Below are positions 9,894 to 17,340 of a stretch of DNA of 37,898 nt, piece by piece. The translations under genes and the position numbers were made by a program. Position 1 is the first letter of the stretch; each line of letters starts with the position of its first letter. The DNA is from an uncultured Candidatus Hydrogenedens sp. (GTDB lineage: Bacteria > Myxococcota > UBA4151). The DNA lies in contig CACGMS010000011.1 in NCBI GenBank assembly GCA_902574205.1, forward strand, positions 1-37,898, given 5' to 3'. The notes beneath the pieces were generated by a model. That model had not been told where the DNA came from. It saw only the letters and a list, made by a program, of their open reading frames with translations, and ran no database searches.

Positions 9894-11680
9894 AGCTAAT
9901 GCGTTGGGTGCCTATCGTTTGCCTCTGGATTCATTGCACGCCGATCCCTGATTTGCCGTTGTGTAATTTAGACGGTGTTATCGATGAAGGTGAAGAGTGT
10001 GATGACGGTAACTCTGACCCTGCCGACGCATGCACGAATCTTTGTCGGTTGGCGCGATGCGGTGATGGTGTGGTGCGCATTGATTTGGATCCAGGTGTTA
10101 CTGATTATGAAGCGTGTGAAGCGACTCTTGATAGTGACTGCAATTTGAGGTGTTCGTTTGATCGCTGCGGTGATGGTGTCAAAGATACGGATGAAGAGTG
10201 CGATGACGCGAATGATAACGACGCGGATGCCTGTCGTGGTAATTGTGAAAAGGCGTCATGTGGCGATGGAGTGATTCGTCTGGATAAACAGCCTGGTGAA
10301 ACCGGCTACGAGAGCTGTGACGATCAAAATGATAATCAAGAGGATGGATGTACGACGGCTTGCGATCGACATCGCTGTGGCGACGCCATCGTTCGTGCAG
10401 ATCGAACACCAGGTAGCCAGACGCCTTGCTCAGCGTCTTCAGATTGCGAAAGTCCCGAGGTGTGTCGAGATGGTCGCTGCTTAGATCCGCTTTACGAGGC
10501 TTGTGATGACGGTAATTCAGAGCCGACCGATAACTGCAGTTCGGATTGTTTGAGCGCTCGCTGCGGCGATGGTGTTGTTCGTGTCGATGTCGATCTAGGT
10601 AGTGAGACCGTCTGCCGACCCGGCGGAGATGATTGTGTAGTCGGTGAGCGCTGCGTAGCGGGTCGCTGTACCAATGAGTTGTACGAGTTTTGCGATGACG
10701 GTGAGTCGAGCAATAATGATGCATGTGTTGAGGGTTGTGTCTTTAATCGTTGCGGCGACGGTTTTTTACGTGAGGGACTCAACCCTGGTGATCAAGGATA
10801 TGAGGCTTGTGATGATGGGAATACCGAAGATGGAGATTATTGTTCGGCAGATTGTCAGCAAGTGACCTCGCAATGTGGCGATGGTGTCGTGGTGTATCCT
10901 AATGAGCGATGTGACGATGGGAACACATTGGATCTCGATGATTGCGGCGCTGATTGTCGCATTGATTTGTTGCCGGTCGAAATCCCGGCGGGTTGTTTTG
11001 AGCGCGGATGGGGCGCATCAACGGATAATGGACCTGCCCATCAAACCTGCATGAGCGCCTACAAATTGGATCGCAAAGAGGTTACCGTTGGCCGTTACCG
11101 TCAATTTTTAGAGACACACCCCGACTATCAACGTCCCGAAGGCTGGGTTGAAGAAATAGCTGAAAACCAGCGTTTTCAGGGTGATGAGCTCAAACCCGTC
11201 ACGCAGGTTGGGCGCGCAGATGCGCTTGCTTACTGCAACTGGCTGGATAAAACGCTACCCACCGAAGCGCAGTGGGAGTTTGCTGCTCGAGGGCCTGATG
11301 CGCACCCATATCCTTGGGGTGTATCGCCGACACCCAGTTGTGGTTATGCCGTCCGGCAGCTGGTTAATAGCGATCGTGATCCCGAGTTGTGCGCGCGCAG
11401 GGGTCAATGGAAACCACCTTGTTCAGCAACTGACGGCAACAATGCTCAGGGTATTTGTGACTTGATTGGTAATGTCCGCGAGTGGACACTCGATGGTTAT
11501 CGCTTTCAAGTGTATACAACCCAGATCGCTGAGGGGTTACCACTCAACGACCCCTTCGTCCCTTTTGAGGAGGGAATGGCAGGAACTCTGCGTGGGGATT
11601 TTGGCGCCGCTTACGTACGAGAGAACGGACGTAATCCGAGTTCGAGTATCGGGTTTCGTTGTGCAGAGGCGATGCCCTAA
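9890..11680 (+). CDS. DUF4215 cysteine-repeat protein fused to a SUMF1-like domain
   Basis: A 596-residue protein whose ATG overlaps the previous stop (ATGA). A hydrophobic N-terminus ends at Cys16, but the sequence before it (W-I-H) is a poor lipobox. Residues about 20-360 hold roughly eight repeats of 'CGDGVvR...' and 'CDDGN....D.C...C', the DUF4215 or Myxococcus cysteine-rich pattern. Residues about 365-596 are a formylglycine-generating-enzyme-like (SUMF1) domain: 'VEIPAGCFERG', 'YKLDRKEVTVGRYRQFL', 'CNWLDKTLPTEAQWEFAARG', 'GICDLIGNVREWT' and 'SSSIGFRC'. The stretch between 'RGDFGAAYVRENGRN' and 'GFRC' lacks the cysteine pair that true formylglycine-generating enzymes use for catalysis. 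It is therefore probably a binding or structural domain rather than an enzyme. Confidence 0.8.
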   Translation: MKLMRWVPIVCLWIHCTPIPDLPLCNLDGVIDEGEECDDGNSDPADACTNLCRLARCGDGVVRIDLDPGVTDYEACEATLDSDCNLRCSFDRCGDGVKDTDEECDDANDNDADACRGNCEKASCGDGVIRLDKQPGETGYESCDDQNDNQEDGCTTACDRHRCGDAIVRADRTPGSQTPCSASSDCESPEVCRDGRCLDPLYEACDDGNSEPTDNCSSDCLSARCGDGVVRVDVDLGSETVCRPGGDDCVVGERCVAGRCTNELYEFCDDGESSNNDACVEGCVFNRCGDGFLREGLNPGDQGYEACDDGNTEDGDYCSADCQQVTSQCGDGVVVYPNERCDDGNTLDLDDCGADCRIDLLPVEIPAGCFERGWGASTDNGPAHQTCMSAYKLDRKEVTVGRYRQFLETHPDYQRPEGWVEEIAENQRFQGDELKPVTQVGRADALAYCNWLDKTLPTEAQWEFAARGPDAHPYPWGVSPTPSCGYAVRQLVNSDRDPELCARRGQWKPPCSATDGNNAQGICDLIGNVREWTLDGYRFQVYTTQIAEGLPLNDPFVPFEEGMAGTLRGDFGAAYVRENGRNPSSSIGFRCAEAMP

Positions 11681-11700
11681 GCTTTGACCAACGCGTTGAT

Positions 11701-13140
11701 TTAGTCGCGTACGTGGCGATTGAATTTGACGTATTCATGCTCGATCGGATTACCGTTGATCCCTCTTTTGGGCGGCGCGATCCAGTGCGCGAATTCGCCA
11801 GGCGTCGTCACTTGAACCATCAAACTCTTGACGTAGTTTCTGTCCTCGTCTGAGGCAATCCATTCATCTTTTTTCGCTTCGAAACGGTCTTCATCGATTA
11901 GTTCACCTTCTGGCGTGAAGAAATGCCCAGCATATTCACCTTGGTGACGATGAAATTTTCGATCTGGAAGCGTAAATTCAAAGGCGATGCCCGCCTTTTT
12001 ACACGCTCGATTCCACGAGGTCATCACGGTTTGGCAATCCTTGATGTATTCATCGCGCAGCACTTCGTTCATCGCGTTGCGCAAGGGGACTTCTTCGTTG
12101 GTGAGCGTGCCTTCACGCACCACATCCATGACCTTTGAACCTTCGAGCCCGATATGATCATCCCAGCGCCGCTGCTCTTGGAAACGCCCTTTGAGGCTGT
12201 TGGCGAAGAAGGTGGCGCCGTTGCTCGACACCTCAGACCCAAACAAATCTAAACTCAGACTGTACCATCGGTTAATGTAGCGCTGAATGATCTCCAGAGG
12301 TACGGCGCCATCTTTCGTGACATCGTGATCGCGGTCGCCTTTCATTAACTCACAAGTCCGTGTGATCACTCGCTCCACCCCCGTTTGACCGACGAACAGG
12401 TGGTGTGCCTCTTCAGTGAGCATGAACCGCGTGCTTGCCGCGAGCGGTGTAAAGGCGCTTTCAGCCAACGCGCCGAGTTGGTATTTTCCATCACGGTCGG
12501 TAAAAGTAGCGAAGCAAAAGAAGCTCAGCCAGTCTTCGATCGGTTCATTAAAGACGTTTAAGATGCGTGGTTTGTCAGGGTCACCGGATTGCCGCTCAAG
12601 TAACTCTTCAGCTTCTTCACGTCCGTCTCGTCCAAAGTAGGAATGAAGCAAATAGACCATCGCCCACAAATGTCGACCCTCTTCGACATTGATTTGAAAC
12701 AGATTTCTTAAATCATAAAGCGATGGGCAGCATTGCCCTAGGAGTCGTTGTTGTTCGACTGAGGCAGGTTCGGTGTCCGCTTGGGTCACGACGATACGCC
12801 GCAGCGCGTTGCGATACTCACCCGGAACTTGGTCCCAGGCATCTTTGCCGTAGTGATCGCCAAAACCGATCTTTCGATCTTCTTCCGTTGGGTTAAGAAA
12901 GATACCCCAGCGATAGTCGGGCATTTTAACGTAATCAAAATGCGCCCAGCCGGACTTTTCGACGCTAACTGCGGTGCGCAGGTAGATGTTGTCGTCTTGA
13001 AACCCTTCAGGCCCCATGGTTCGCCACCAGTCGATGTAGTTCGGTAACCAACGCTCTAGGGCGCGCTGAAGACGTCGATCCGACGATAATCCGACGTTGT
13101 TCGGGATACGAGCTTCGTAATCTACGGTGGTTGCGACCAT
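11701..13140 (-). CDS. boxB: Benzoyl-CoA 2,3-epoxidase, oxygenase subunit BoxB
   Basis: A 479-residue protein matching BoxB over its length: 'MVATTVDYEARIPNNVGLSSDRRLQRALERWLP...', 'AHFDYVKMPDYRWGIFL', 'CCPSLYDLRNLFQINVEEGRHLWAMVYLL' and 'FMLTEEAHHLFVG'. The two E-x-x-H motifs (EGRH at 154-157 and EAHH at 244-247) are the expected diiron ligands. In the known pathway BoxB, with the reductase BoxA, epoxidises benzoyl-CoA using O2; BoxC then hydrolyses and cleaves the ring. The ATG overlaps the stop of boxC by one base (TAATG), so the two are translationally coupled. No boxA, benzoate-CoA ligase or boxD is present in this window, so the rest of the pathway must lie elsewhere. Confidence 0.95.
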   Translation of the reverse strand: MVATTVDYEARIPNNVGLSSDRRLQRALERWLPNYIDWWRTMGPEGFQDDNIYLRTAVSVEKSGWAHFDYVKMPDYRWGIFLNPTEEDRKIGFGDHYGKDAWDQVPGEYRNALRRIVVTQADTEPASVEQQRLLGQCCPSLYDLRNLFQINVEEGRHLWAMVYLLHSYFGRDGREEAEELLERQSGDPDKPRILNVFNEPIEDWLSFFCFATFTDRDGKYQLGALAESAFTPLAASTRFMLTEEAHHLFVGQTGVERVITRTCELMKGDRDHDVTKDGAVPLEIIQRYINRWYSLSLDLFGSEVSSNGATFFANSLKGRFQEQRRWDDHIGLEGSKVMDVVREGTLTNEEVPLRNAMNEVLRDEYIKDCQTVMTSWNRACKKAGIAFEFTLPDRKFHRHQGEYAGHFFTPEGELIDEDRFEAKKDEWIASDEDRNYVKSLMVQVTTPGEFAHWIAPPKRGINGNPIEHEYVKFNRHVRD

Positions 13141-14783
13141 TAGGTTCTCCTCCAGTCAAACTTGGGTGTTGTGGGTTCACCAAAGCTTTGAAGCGCTCCG
13201 GTTTCTCCTACTGCATTCGGGCGTTGAAAGATCCAGTTCTGCCAAGCAGACAGTCGACCGAACACTTTTGTTTCAACCGTCTCTGCACCAGCAAAGCGAA
13301 GGTTCGCCTCCATTCCAGTCAATGCGTCAGGAGACAGGCTTGTTCGTTCTTCGATCGCTGGGCGGACTTCGTCGGGATAATCGATGTCGTCGAGCGCAAA
13401 GGTGACTAAGCCGACCTCTTCGGCTTCGATACCATAATAACGGCCTTGTTCCTCGGCGAGTGCGTGACCCGCTTTGGGGTCGTGAAGAAAGCGACAGCCG
13501 ATACGCGTCAACCCATTGGACATCGGCAGGCTGCCATTTGAGAGCGCTCCAATAGCGATACCATTTTCTCCTGCTTCGTCTTCGAGTAGATAGCTGCGAT
13601 CCGCTGCTAAGCCGAGCTCAAGTAAGCTGCCTGCAAAACAGCTCTCTTCTTCCATCAGCGCATAGAAGGATCGAGCGGTCAGGTCCAACCGGCGCAGAAC
13701 AAAGCCCATATAAAGTACGACTTCACGGATGAACCAATCGTTCTCTTTCAGTTCGTGGAGCTTGGTATCCATCGCGAGGGTGGCGTCGATATCGCCTTCA
13801 GTCTTGATCAAAACCGTTCCCACTTCGATATGGTTGAAGCGCAGATGAAGCAGTGCTTCGTTGAGCTCACGATAGGCTTTAAGGGCCCAGAAATTCTCGC
13901 CTAGCTCACGAATTGCTTCAGCCGTCAGGTCATTGATTTGATCAGCTGTTTGATGGGGAGAGCGCATGGTCAGTGTCGCTAACCGGCGATGCGACTCGAT
14001 CTGAAGATCAACGAATTCAAAGTGGTACCCTGTGTCGTCGTGATTAAACTCAAGAGCGGTCAGTTCGATGCCTTGTTCGGTTCCTGTCGCTGAACCCGCA
14101 GCCTGTTGAGCACGCTCGGCGATGCGCTCTTCGAAACGAGATAGAGGGACCGCTTCATCGACCAGTCGCCACGCTTTGGCTCGCTTTCCTCGAACGCCGT
14201 CCGAGAGTGTTGAAAAGACATCGGCGTGATCGCGGCGAACCTTTCGCTTGTCGACCACCCGGGTCAGACCACCGGTGCCGGGAAGCACCCCAAGTAATGG
14301 GACCTCTGGTAGACTCACAGCCGAGCGACCGTCATCAGCAAGAAGAATCTCGTTGGCGCAGACAGCGAGTTCGTAACCACCGCCTGCACAGACACCCCGC
14401 ACGGCGGCAATCCAGTGTTGACCAGATTGGTTCTGAGCATCTTCGATGGCGAAGCGTGTTTCGTTGGTAAACTTGCAGAAATTGACTTTGAAGTGATGCG
14501 CTGACGATCGGAGCATGAGAATATTGGCACCCGCACACCACACTTTGTCGTCATTTGCTCGTAGAACCACCACCGCCACACCGGGGTGTTCGAACCGAAG
14601 TCGCATCAAAAGGTCGGCGAGCTCGATATCAACGCCGAGATCGTATGAGTTGAGCTTGAGCTCATAGCCGGGATTGAGGGGTTGTTGTGGGTCGACCCCC
14701 ATCGTCACCGTCGCGATCGCTCCATCAACGTCGAGCGACCAATGGTTATAGGTAGAAGGATGGCGCTGAAAGGTAATGCTCAT
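13140..14783 (-). CDS. boxC: Benzoyl-CoA-dihydrodiol lyase BoxC
   Basis: About 547 residues of a crotonase-superfamily protein with the BoxC signature: 'LNPGYELKLNSYDLGVDIELADLLMRLRFEHP', 'VWCAGANILML', 'HFKVNFCKFTNETR' and 'VRGVCAGGGYELAVCANEILLADD'. BoxC opens the ring of the epoxide or dihydrodiol intermediate, releasing formate. The frame stays open to 14858. I choose the ATG at 14783 because the protein then begins 'MSITFQRHPSTYNHW', matching the family N-terminus, and has a weak GGAA motif upstream. The ATGs at 14816 and 14858 lack a Shine-Dalgarno sequence and add residues not expected in the family. It heads a boxC-boxB operon divergent from the regulator at 14885. Confidence 0.93.
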   Translation of the reverse strand: MSITFQRHPSTYNHWSLDVDGAIATVTMGVDPQQPLNPGYELKLNSYDLGVDIELADLLMRLRFEHPGVAVVVLRANDDKVWCAGANILMLRSSAHHFKVNFCKFTNETRFAIEDAQNQSGQHWIAAVRGVCAGGGYELAVCANEILLADDGRSAVSLPEVPLLGVLPGTGGLTRVVDKRKVRRDHADVFSTLSDGVRGKRAKAWRLVDEAVPLSRFEERIAERAQQAAGSATGTEQGIELTALEFNHDDTGYHFEFVDLQIESHRRLATLTMRSPHQTADQINDLTAEAIRELGENFWALKAYRELNEALLHLRFNHIEVGTVLIKTEGDIDATLAMDTKLHELKENDWFIREVVLYMGFVLRRLDLTARSFYALMEEESCFAGSLLELGLAADRSYLLEDEAGENGIAIGALSNGSLPMSNGLTRIGCRFLHDPKAGHALAEEQGRYYGIEAEEVGLVTFALDDIDYPDEVRPAIEERTSLSPDALTGMEANLRFAGAETVETKVFGRLSAWQNWIFQRPNAVGETGALQSFGEPTTPKFDWRRT

Positions 14784-14842
14784 TCGGGTTCCGTGTGTCT
14801 GATGACTATGGCTCATTGCCTCGACAAGGAGGGGTTTACCAA

Positions 14843-14888
14843 GCATTATGAAGCGCATTTGATATCCGTATAGTGAGAACTATAATGC
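14843..14888. promoter_or_regulatory. Divergent boxC/boxR control region with nested inverted repeats
   Basis: Only about 100 bases separate the two divergent starts. Two nested inverted repeats are visible. GCATTAT (14843-14849) pairs with ATAATGC (14882-14888), and inside that is TATAGTgagaACTATA (14869-14884). A strong sigma70-like promoter reading rightwards is also present: TTGATA (14859-14864), a 16-base spacer, TATAAT (14881-14886). A leftward -10 candidate, CATAAT, is the complement of 14845-14850. The palindromes overlap the promoter elements, as expected for an autorepressed divergent regulator, so they are the best operator candidates. The TGCA-containing repeats known from BzdR operators were not seen here, so assignment to BoxR is inference. 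Confidence 0.55.
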
Positions 14889-15754
14889 CTATTGGCGTAA
14901 GCAGTGAGGATCTCGGTCGTCGGGTTCGTCGTTTGAGGCAAGAGCGCGGCTGGTCTGTTCTTGCTCTTGCCGCAGGCGCATCCTTGTCTTCACGATATGT
15001 TATCGAAGTCGAAGGTGGTCGCGCCAACCCGACGCTCAAGGCACTGGATCAACTTGCTCAAGCCTTTGAGTTGAGTGTCTTTGATTTGTTGCCGAAGCCG
15101 CTTGCCGGGGGACCGCGCCAGCGTATTGATCGTATTTTAGAACGCCGAACTTTTGATGAATTACAAAATGTTGCGCGTGAACTTGAGTTACGCTTTGAGC
15201 AGCGCCACCGTCGTTTAGTTCTTTTATTGGGTGTTCGAGGAGCAGGTAAAACAACGATTGGCCGGCAGTTGGCAAATCGGTTGGCGATGCCGTTTGTTGA
15301 ACTCGATGATCGGGTTGAAGCGTATTCAGGTCTACCTGTTGCTGAGCTCATATCCGTTTACGGTGAGCGTTATTATCGACAGATCGAACATCAGTGTTTG
15401 GCTGAATTACTGGTTGAAGATCAGCCGGCTGTAGTCGCCGCAGGGGGAGGTGTTGTCGAGCACCTACAAAGTCACGATCTCATTCTGCGCTGCGCGTTGA
15501 GCGTTTATCTGAGCGCTCGTGCCGAAACCCTTTGGACTCGTGTTTTGGACCAAGGTGATAATCGACCGATGTCAGGCAGCGAAACGGCTCTTGCTCAATT
15601 GCGCTTACTTTTGGTTCGTCGCGAGCCGCTTTATGCGAAAGCTCAAATTCGGTTGGTTACTGATGGGAGAATGCCTTCACGCTTGGTTTCGGATTTGGTC
15701 GAAGAAATCCAACTACTGCGCGCGGATAGTGCTCAGTTACGCCAAGGTCTATAA
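14885..15754 (+). CDS. boxR: BoxR/BzdR-type benzoyl-CoA-responsive regulator
   Basis: A protein of about 289 residues in two parts. Residues about 5-63 are an XRE-type helix-turn-helix ('LGRRVRRLRQERGWSVLALAAGASLSSRYVIEVEGGRANPTLKALDQLA'). Residues about 110-280 resemble shikimate kinase, with a P-loop 'GVRGAGKTT' (about 117-124), 'LDDRVEAYSG', 'GERYYR' and 'VVAAGGGVV'. This fusion is the hallmark of BzdR and BoxR repressors, in which the kinase-like domain binds benzoyl-CoA instead of acting as a kinase. Divergence from boxCB supports this strongly. The ATG at 14885 keeps the whole helix-turn-helix but has no Shine-Dalgarno sequence and overlaps a perfect TATAAT; a GTG at 14873 is the only earlier choice. 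The start is therefore uncertain and the mRNA may be leaderless. Confidence 0.92.
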   Translation: MPIGVSSEDLGRRVRRLRQERGWSVLALAAGASLSSRYVIEVEGGRANPTLKALDQLAQAFELSVFDLLPKPLAGGPRQRIDRILERRTFDELQNVARELELRFEQRHRRLVLLLGVRGAGKTTIGRQLANRLAMPFVELDDRVEAYSGLPVAELISVYGERYYRQIEHQCLAELLVEDQPAVVAAGGGVVEHLQSHDLILRCALSVYLSARAETLWTRVLDQGDNRPMSGSETALAQLRLLLVRREPLYAKAQIRLVTDGRMPSRLVSDLVEEIQLLRADSAQLRQGL

Positions 15755-15774
15755 ATGTGATCGAGCCGAAACTT

Positions 15775-16080
15775 TTATTTGTTGCGTAACTCGGCGCGCA
15801 ACAGATCACTGGCTTTAAAGTGAACTGTTTTGCGCGCTTCGATATGGACGGGTTTACCACCACCTTTGGTGAGATTGAACCCGTAGCTAATGCGCGGCTT
15901 TTGCGTGCGCACCTGGAACGTACCAAAGCCGTTGATGCGCACGGTGCTGCCGTCGCCGCCTTCGATCATTCCATCAGCCAAACCCTTAAAGACGGCATCG
16001 ACAACATCGCCTGCTAAACGCTGGCTAATGCGCCCATCGAGTTCTTGTGTTACAAAGCGAATAAGATCGGTTTTGTTCAT
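15775..16080 (-). CDS. HU/IHF-family DNA-binding protein
   Basis: A 101-residue protein beginning 'MNKTDLIRFVTQELDGRISQRLAGDVVDAVFKGLADGM'. It has the conserved 'INGFGTFQVRTQKPRISYGFN' beta-arm region and 'KTVHFKASDLLRAELR' at the C-terminus, all typical of HU and IHF histone-like proteins that bend DNA as dimers. The usual 'R.GRNP.TG..i.I' arm sequence is altered to 'KPRISYGFNLTKGGGKPVHI', closer to divergent IHF-like members. The start is supported by GGGAG six bases upstream of the ATG. It lies downstream of the TolQ-like gene with a 39-base gap and may be co-transcribed with it. It converges on boxR with a 20-base spacer. Confidence 0.92.
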   Translation of the reverse strand: MNKTDLIRFVTQELDGRISQRLAGDVVDAVFKGLADGMIEGGDGSTVRINGFGTFQVRTQKPRISYGFNLTKGGGKPVHIEARKTVHFKASDLLRAELRNK

Positions 16081-16119
16081 CGCTTACTCCCGGGATTGTG
16101 TTAGCGAACAGTGAACACT

Positions 16120-16824
16120 CTAACTGAAGAAGTGTCTTTTGACGATATTGAGAAAGTCGCTCGCGAAACTTTCCATCTCAGCGCGCAAGACACGAATGCG
16201 GCTCAAGAAGTAATTATAGGCAATCACAGCCGGTATGGCGGCAGCTAAACCCGCGGCCGTAACCACGAGCGCCTCGCTGATTCCGGGCGCTACGGTGGCG
16301 AGGTTCGCGGAGCCTTGCATGCCAATGTCTTGGAAGGCACGAATGATTCCAACGACGGTCCCGAAAAGACCGATAAAGGGCGCGGCCGAGGCCGTCGTGG
16401 CCAAAAAGCTGGTCAATCGTTCGAGTTCAGTGCGTTCATCCAAAGCCGCTCGTTGCAGGGCGCGCTCGATGTTCTCGAAGCTGCCGAGTTCGATAGCAAA
16501 ACTGCCACCGTCTTCGCCGCCGGCACGACCCAACTCTCGATAACCGGCGATAAAGAGTTGAGCGACAGGTGAGCGCTCAAGTGTTTGGCTTTGTTGGTAC
16601 ACGACCTCAAGGTCGCTTGCGTTCCAAAAGCAGTCTAAAAACGTTCGGGTCTGGTGTTCTGCTATGCGAAGATGGTTGTATTTGAGCGCGATGATACCCC
16701 AACAGGCGACCGACATAGCGACCAAACTCAGCATCACCATGATGCCAACCGGACCGCTGTGCGCGATCATGGCTCCCCAGTCCATTGAGGCTTGGGCCGG
16801 TGCAGCGATAAACGAGACGGTCAC
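16120..16824 (-). CDS. MotA/TolQ/ExbB-type proton channel protein
   Basis: A 234-residue protein when started at the GTG at 16824, which has a strong GAGGAG seven bases upstream; the open frame reaching back to 16881 has no such signal. Three hydrophobic segments match the TolQ/ExbB layout: one near the N-terminus ('VGIMVMLSLVAMSVACWGIIAL'), then 'AAPFIGLFGTVVGIIRAF' and 'APGISEALVVTAAGLAAAIPAVIAYNYF' after a cytoplasmic loop. These proteins form the proton channel that energises TolA or TonB together with TolR or ExbD. No TolR/ExbD, TolA or TonB gene is adjacent, so it is an orphan here and I do not choose between TolQ and ExbB. Confidence 0.88.
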   Translation of the reverse strand: MTVSFIAAPAQASMDWGAMIAHSGPVGIMVMLSLVAMSVACWGIIALKYNHLRIAEHQTRTFLDCFWNASDLEVVYQQSQTLERSPVAQLFIAGYRELGRAGGEDGGSFAIELGSFENIERALQRAALDERTELERLTSFLATTASAAPFIGLFGTVVGIIRAFQDIGMQGSANLATVAPGISEALVVTAAGLAAAIPAVIAYNYFLSRIRVLRAEMESFASDFLNIVKRHFFS

Positions 16825-16887
16825 CTTGTTTCTCCTCGATGGTCCCGATGCGCAGCAACCCAACTTGGGCATGGATGTCAACCGGTG

Positions 16888-17340
16888 ATGCGCCCTTCGG
16901 ATTTTACTGTGCTTGTTTTGTGCCTGGTTTGCGGCATTTTATTCGCTCTGCGAAACGGTGATGTCCGCACCAATTTTAGCGCGGCGCCGGGGCTTGAAGC
17001 ACCAAGGTTGGTCGATGGTTTATTGCAGCGCGAGTCGATGCAAAAAACAATAGGTTCGTCTTTTTTGTGTAGGACTGAGTGTGCCTCAGTGAGCCCTTGG
17101 CCCGTGGAGTCAGACCCGAGGTCGTGGTTGGACGAAATTGGTCAAGCCCATGCGAAGCAGGGCATTGGTGACCGTCCTGATGCGCCAGCTTTGATCCGGT
17201 TTGAAGGCCGTTGGATGATCTTATGGGGCGAGCGCAGCGACCGACTTGAGGTTGTCGTCGAAAATCAGGGCGCTGGGGTTTGGCCACGTGAGCGCTATAC
17301 ATCACTCTATGGCCTACCGTGGTGGGGCCCGTTGCGATGA
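16888..17340 (+). CDS. Small membrane-anchored protein of unknown function
   Basis: A 150-residue protein taken from the ATG at 16888; the frame extends further upstream, but that part is antisense to the tolQ-like gene's own start region. Residues about 6-22 form one hydrophobic segment ('FTVLVLCLVCGILFAL') that could be a signal anchor. The remainder is soluble and Trp-rich towards the end, with two cysteines close together ('CRTEC'). No family is recognised. Its stop overlaps the ATG of the next gene (ATGA), so it is probably co-translated with the Lnt-like protein and may assist it in the inner membrane. That role is inferred from coupling only. Confidence 0.6.
   Translation: MRPSDFTVLVLCLVCGILFALRNGDVRTNFSAAPGLEAPRLVDGLLQRESMQKTIGSSFLCRTECASVSPWPVESDPRSWLDEIGQAHAKQGIGDRPDAPALIRFEGRWMILWGERSDRLEVVVENQGAGVWPRERYTSLYGLPWWGPLR

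Noticed and set aside
11689-11698. Palindrome CAACGCGTTG between the convergent SUMF1-fusion and boxB genes as a bidirectional terminator.
   Set aside because: It has no loop and no T-run on either side, so it does not look like an intrinsic terminator.
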